From SAR202 cluster bacterium (GTDB lineage: Bacteria; Chloroflexota; Dehalococcoidia; SAR202; GCA-002694895): 7,191 nucleotides of DNA. Below are positions 6,106 to 7,191 of this stretch, one piece after another (the stretch's first letter is position 1; every line of letters starts with the position of its first letter). Made by a program: the position numbers and the translations under genes. The notes beneath the pieces are model-generated. The model ran no database searches. It saw only the letters and a list, made by a program, of their open reading frames with translations, and was not told the DNA's origin. The stretch covers positions 1-7,191 of the forward strand of contig VFGQ01000005.1 in assembly GCA_009391605.1 (NCBI GenBank). Reading direction: 5' to 3'.

Positions 6106-7113
6106 TTAAGTTTGTTCAACCTCTTCATTGTTGATAATATGCATAATTTTTGATTCAATTTCTTTTGAAATTGAATCATTAGATTTAAGGAAATTTTTGA
6201 CTGATTCTTTGCCTTGGCCTAATTTTTGATCTCCATAAGAGTAAAAAGATCCACTTTTGCTTATAATTTCATTTGTTACACCCAATTCAATTAAATCAGC
6301 TTCTTTTGAAATTCCTTCATTAAAACCAATTTCAAATATGGCGGATTTGAAAGGGGCTGCTACTTTATTCTTAACAACTCTGGCTCTTACTCTGTTACCT
6401 ACAATATCAGTACCTTGTTTTATTGATTCAATTCGTCTTAAATCTATACGCAGGGAACTATAGAATTTTAACGCTCGTCCCCCTGGAGTTGTTTCTGGGT
6501 TTCCAAACATCACTCCTATTTTTTCTCTGATTTGATTTATAAAAATTACAGAACATTTTGATGTGCTTATAATAGGTGTGAGCTTTCTTAATGCTTGTGA
6601 CATTAAACGAGCTTGAAGTCCTATATGTGTATCTCCCATGTCTCCTTCTAGTTCTGCTTTTGGGACTAAAGCTGCAACACTATCTACTACAACTAAATCC
6701 ACTGCTCCACTTCTAACTAGATATTCACATATTTCTAAAGCTTCTTCTCCGCCACTTGGTTGAGAAACTAACAATTGATTCAAATCGACCCCGCATTTAG
6801 ATGCATATCCTGGATCTAGGGCATGTTCTGTGTCAATGTATGCTGCAGTCCCTTCGGATTTTTGGCAGTTTGCCATTACGTGATAAGACAATGTTGATTT
6901 GCCTGAAGATTCAGCACCAAAAATTTCAGTTACTCTTCCTTTTGGGATACCATTTACACCTAGTGCAATATCTAGATTGAGAGATCCTGTAGATATTGAA
7001 TCAATACTGATTCCGATGTTATCTGAGCCTAGCCTTACAATAGAGCCTTGGCCAAATTGTTTATCTATCTGGCCTATTGCTTGATCTAAAGCTTTAGTTC
7101 TGTTGGGATCCAT
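6106..7113 (-). CDS. recA: Recombinase RecA
   Basis: RecA is the ATP-dependent strand-exchange protein of recombination and repair, and the co-protease that triggers LexA cleavage where an SOS system exists. The protein has 335 residues. It shows Walker [10 protein letters not shown] (66-74), IDTEHALDP with catalytic Glu96, Walker [10 protein letters not shown] with Asp144, loop L1 ([15 protein letters not shown], 156-170), loop L2 ([20 protein letters not shown], 193-212) with Gln194, and the subunit-interface VVKNK (246-250). Numbering matches the E. coli protein to the residue up to this point. The C-terminal tail is short and only mildly acidic (NNEEVEQT). One oddity is Ala67 in Walker A, where nearly all RecA proteins have Pro. 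There is no intein or frameshift. It is the first gene of the probable recA - CNNM/CorC - tilS operon. The ATG start is unambiguous by family alignment and has no Shine-Dalgarno sequence. Confidence 0.97.
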   Translation of the reverse strand: MDPNRTKALDQAIGQIDKQFGQGSIVRLGSDNIGISIDSISTGSLNLDIALGVNGIPKGRVTEIFGAESSGKSTLSYHVMANCQKSEGTAAYIDTEHALDPGYASKCGVDLNQLLVSQPSGGEEALEICEYLVRSGAVDLVVVDSVAALVPKAELEGDMGDTHIGLQARLMSQALRKLTPIISTSKCSVIFINQIREKIGVMFGNPETTPGGRALKFYSSLRIDLRRIESIKQGTDIVGNRVRARVVKNKVAAPFKSAIFEIGFNEGISKEADLIELGVTNEIISKSGSFYSYGDQKLGQGKESVKNFLKSNDSISKEIESKIMHIINNEEVEQT

Positions 7114-7138
7114 TATTTAGTAAATTTAATATTAATGA

Positions 7139-7167
7139 ATTTTACCATTTTATTAATACACAAACAA
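7139..7167 (-). promoter_or_regulatory. Putative sigma70-type promoter of the recA operon
   Basis: On the minus strand, TTGTTT (7167-7162) and TAAAAT (7144-7139) are spaced by exactly 17 bases, a good housekeeping promoter. The transcript would start near 7132, leaving a leader of about 20 bases before the recA ATG. The 78 bases upstream of recA inside the window contain neither a Bacillus-type GAAC-N4-GTTC box nor an E. coli-type CTGT-N8-ACAG box. Any SOS operator must therefore have another sequence or lie beyond the window edge. Confidence 0.5.
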
Positions 7168-7191
7168 CTTTTCATATCTTGAGTTTTTTCT

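Noticed and set aside
6257..7084. Two short rightward open frames (6257-6463 and 6899-7084) within recA
   Set aside because: Both are antisense to highly conserved RecA coding sequence, with no family resemblance and no upstream signals.
1..7191. Mobile elements, CRISPR, tRNA, toxin-antitoxin or defence genes
   Set aside because: There are no direct-repeat arrays, transposase or integrase motifs, tRNA cloverleaf or defence domains. All coding space is occupied by the six genes listed.

Overview
The window is strongly AT-rich and densely packed. It holds six protein genes and only one non-coding gap above 100 bases (2619-2748). There is no tRNA, rRNA, CRISPR array, insertion sequence or phage gene. 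Gene content is chromosomal housekeeping and respiration. The RecA sequence (for example [13 protein letters not shown] and [20 protein letters not shown]), the membrane-bound HdrDE/EMO-type Fe-S protein and the compact AT-rich style fit a streamlined, probably marine, member of the Chloroflexota (Dehalococcoidia/SAR202-like). That placement is inference from remembered family sequences and is only moderately certain.

Layout. A galU gene, cut at its 5' end by the window edge, runs rightward (2-580). It meets a leftward gene for a 676-residue membrane Fe-S oxidoreductase (588-2618) with only 7 bases between the stops. A 130-bp divergent intergenic region follows. It carries a perfect 12-bp inverted repeat and a good sigma70-like promoter reading right. 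The rightward gene (2749-3750) encodes a nicotinate-phosphoribosyltransferase-like protein. Its stop abuts directly on the stop of tilS. tilS (3751-4788), a CNNM/CorC-type membrane protein (4804-6102) and recA (6106-7113) are all leftward with 3- and 15-base gaps. They probably form one operon, recA - CNNM/CorC - tilS, driven from a promoter at about 7139-7167.

How the genes relate. GalU makes UDP-glucose for cell-envelope sugars. The Fe-S protein probably carries electrons from a soluble donor such as ETF to the quinone pool. TilS makes the lysidine that lets tRNA-Ile read AUA, a codon frequent in such AT-rich genes. RecA is for recombination and repair. No single pathway joins them.

The most notable item is the NAPRTase-like protein. 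It keeps the fold-level family motifs end to end but appears to have lost most active-site positions at once, including the phosphorylatable histidine (Glu176 in its place). It may be a repurposed or non-catalytic paralogue. I found no clear multi-gene novel system. A second general observation is that none of the five visible starts has a well-placed Shine-Dalgarno sequence.
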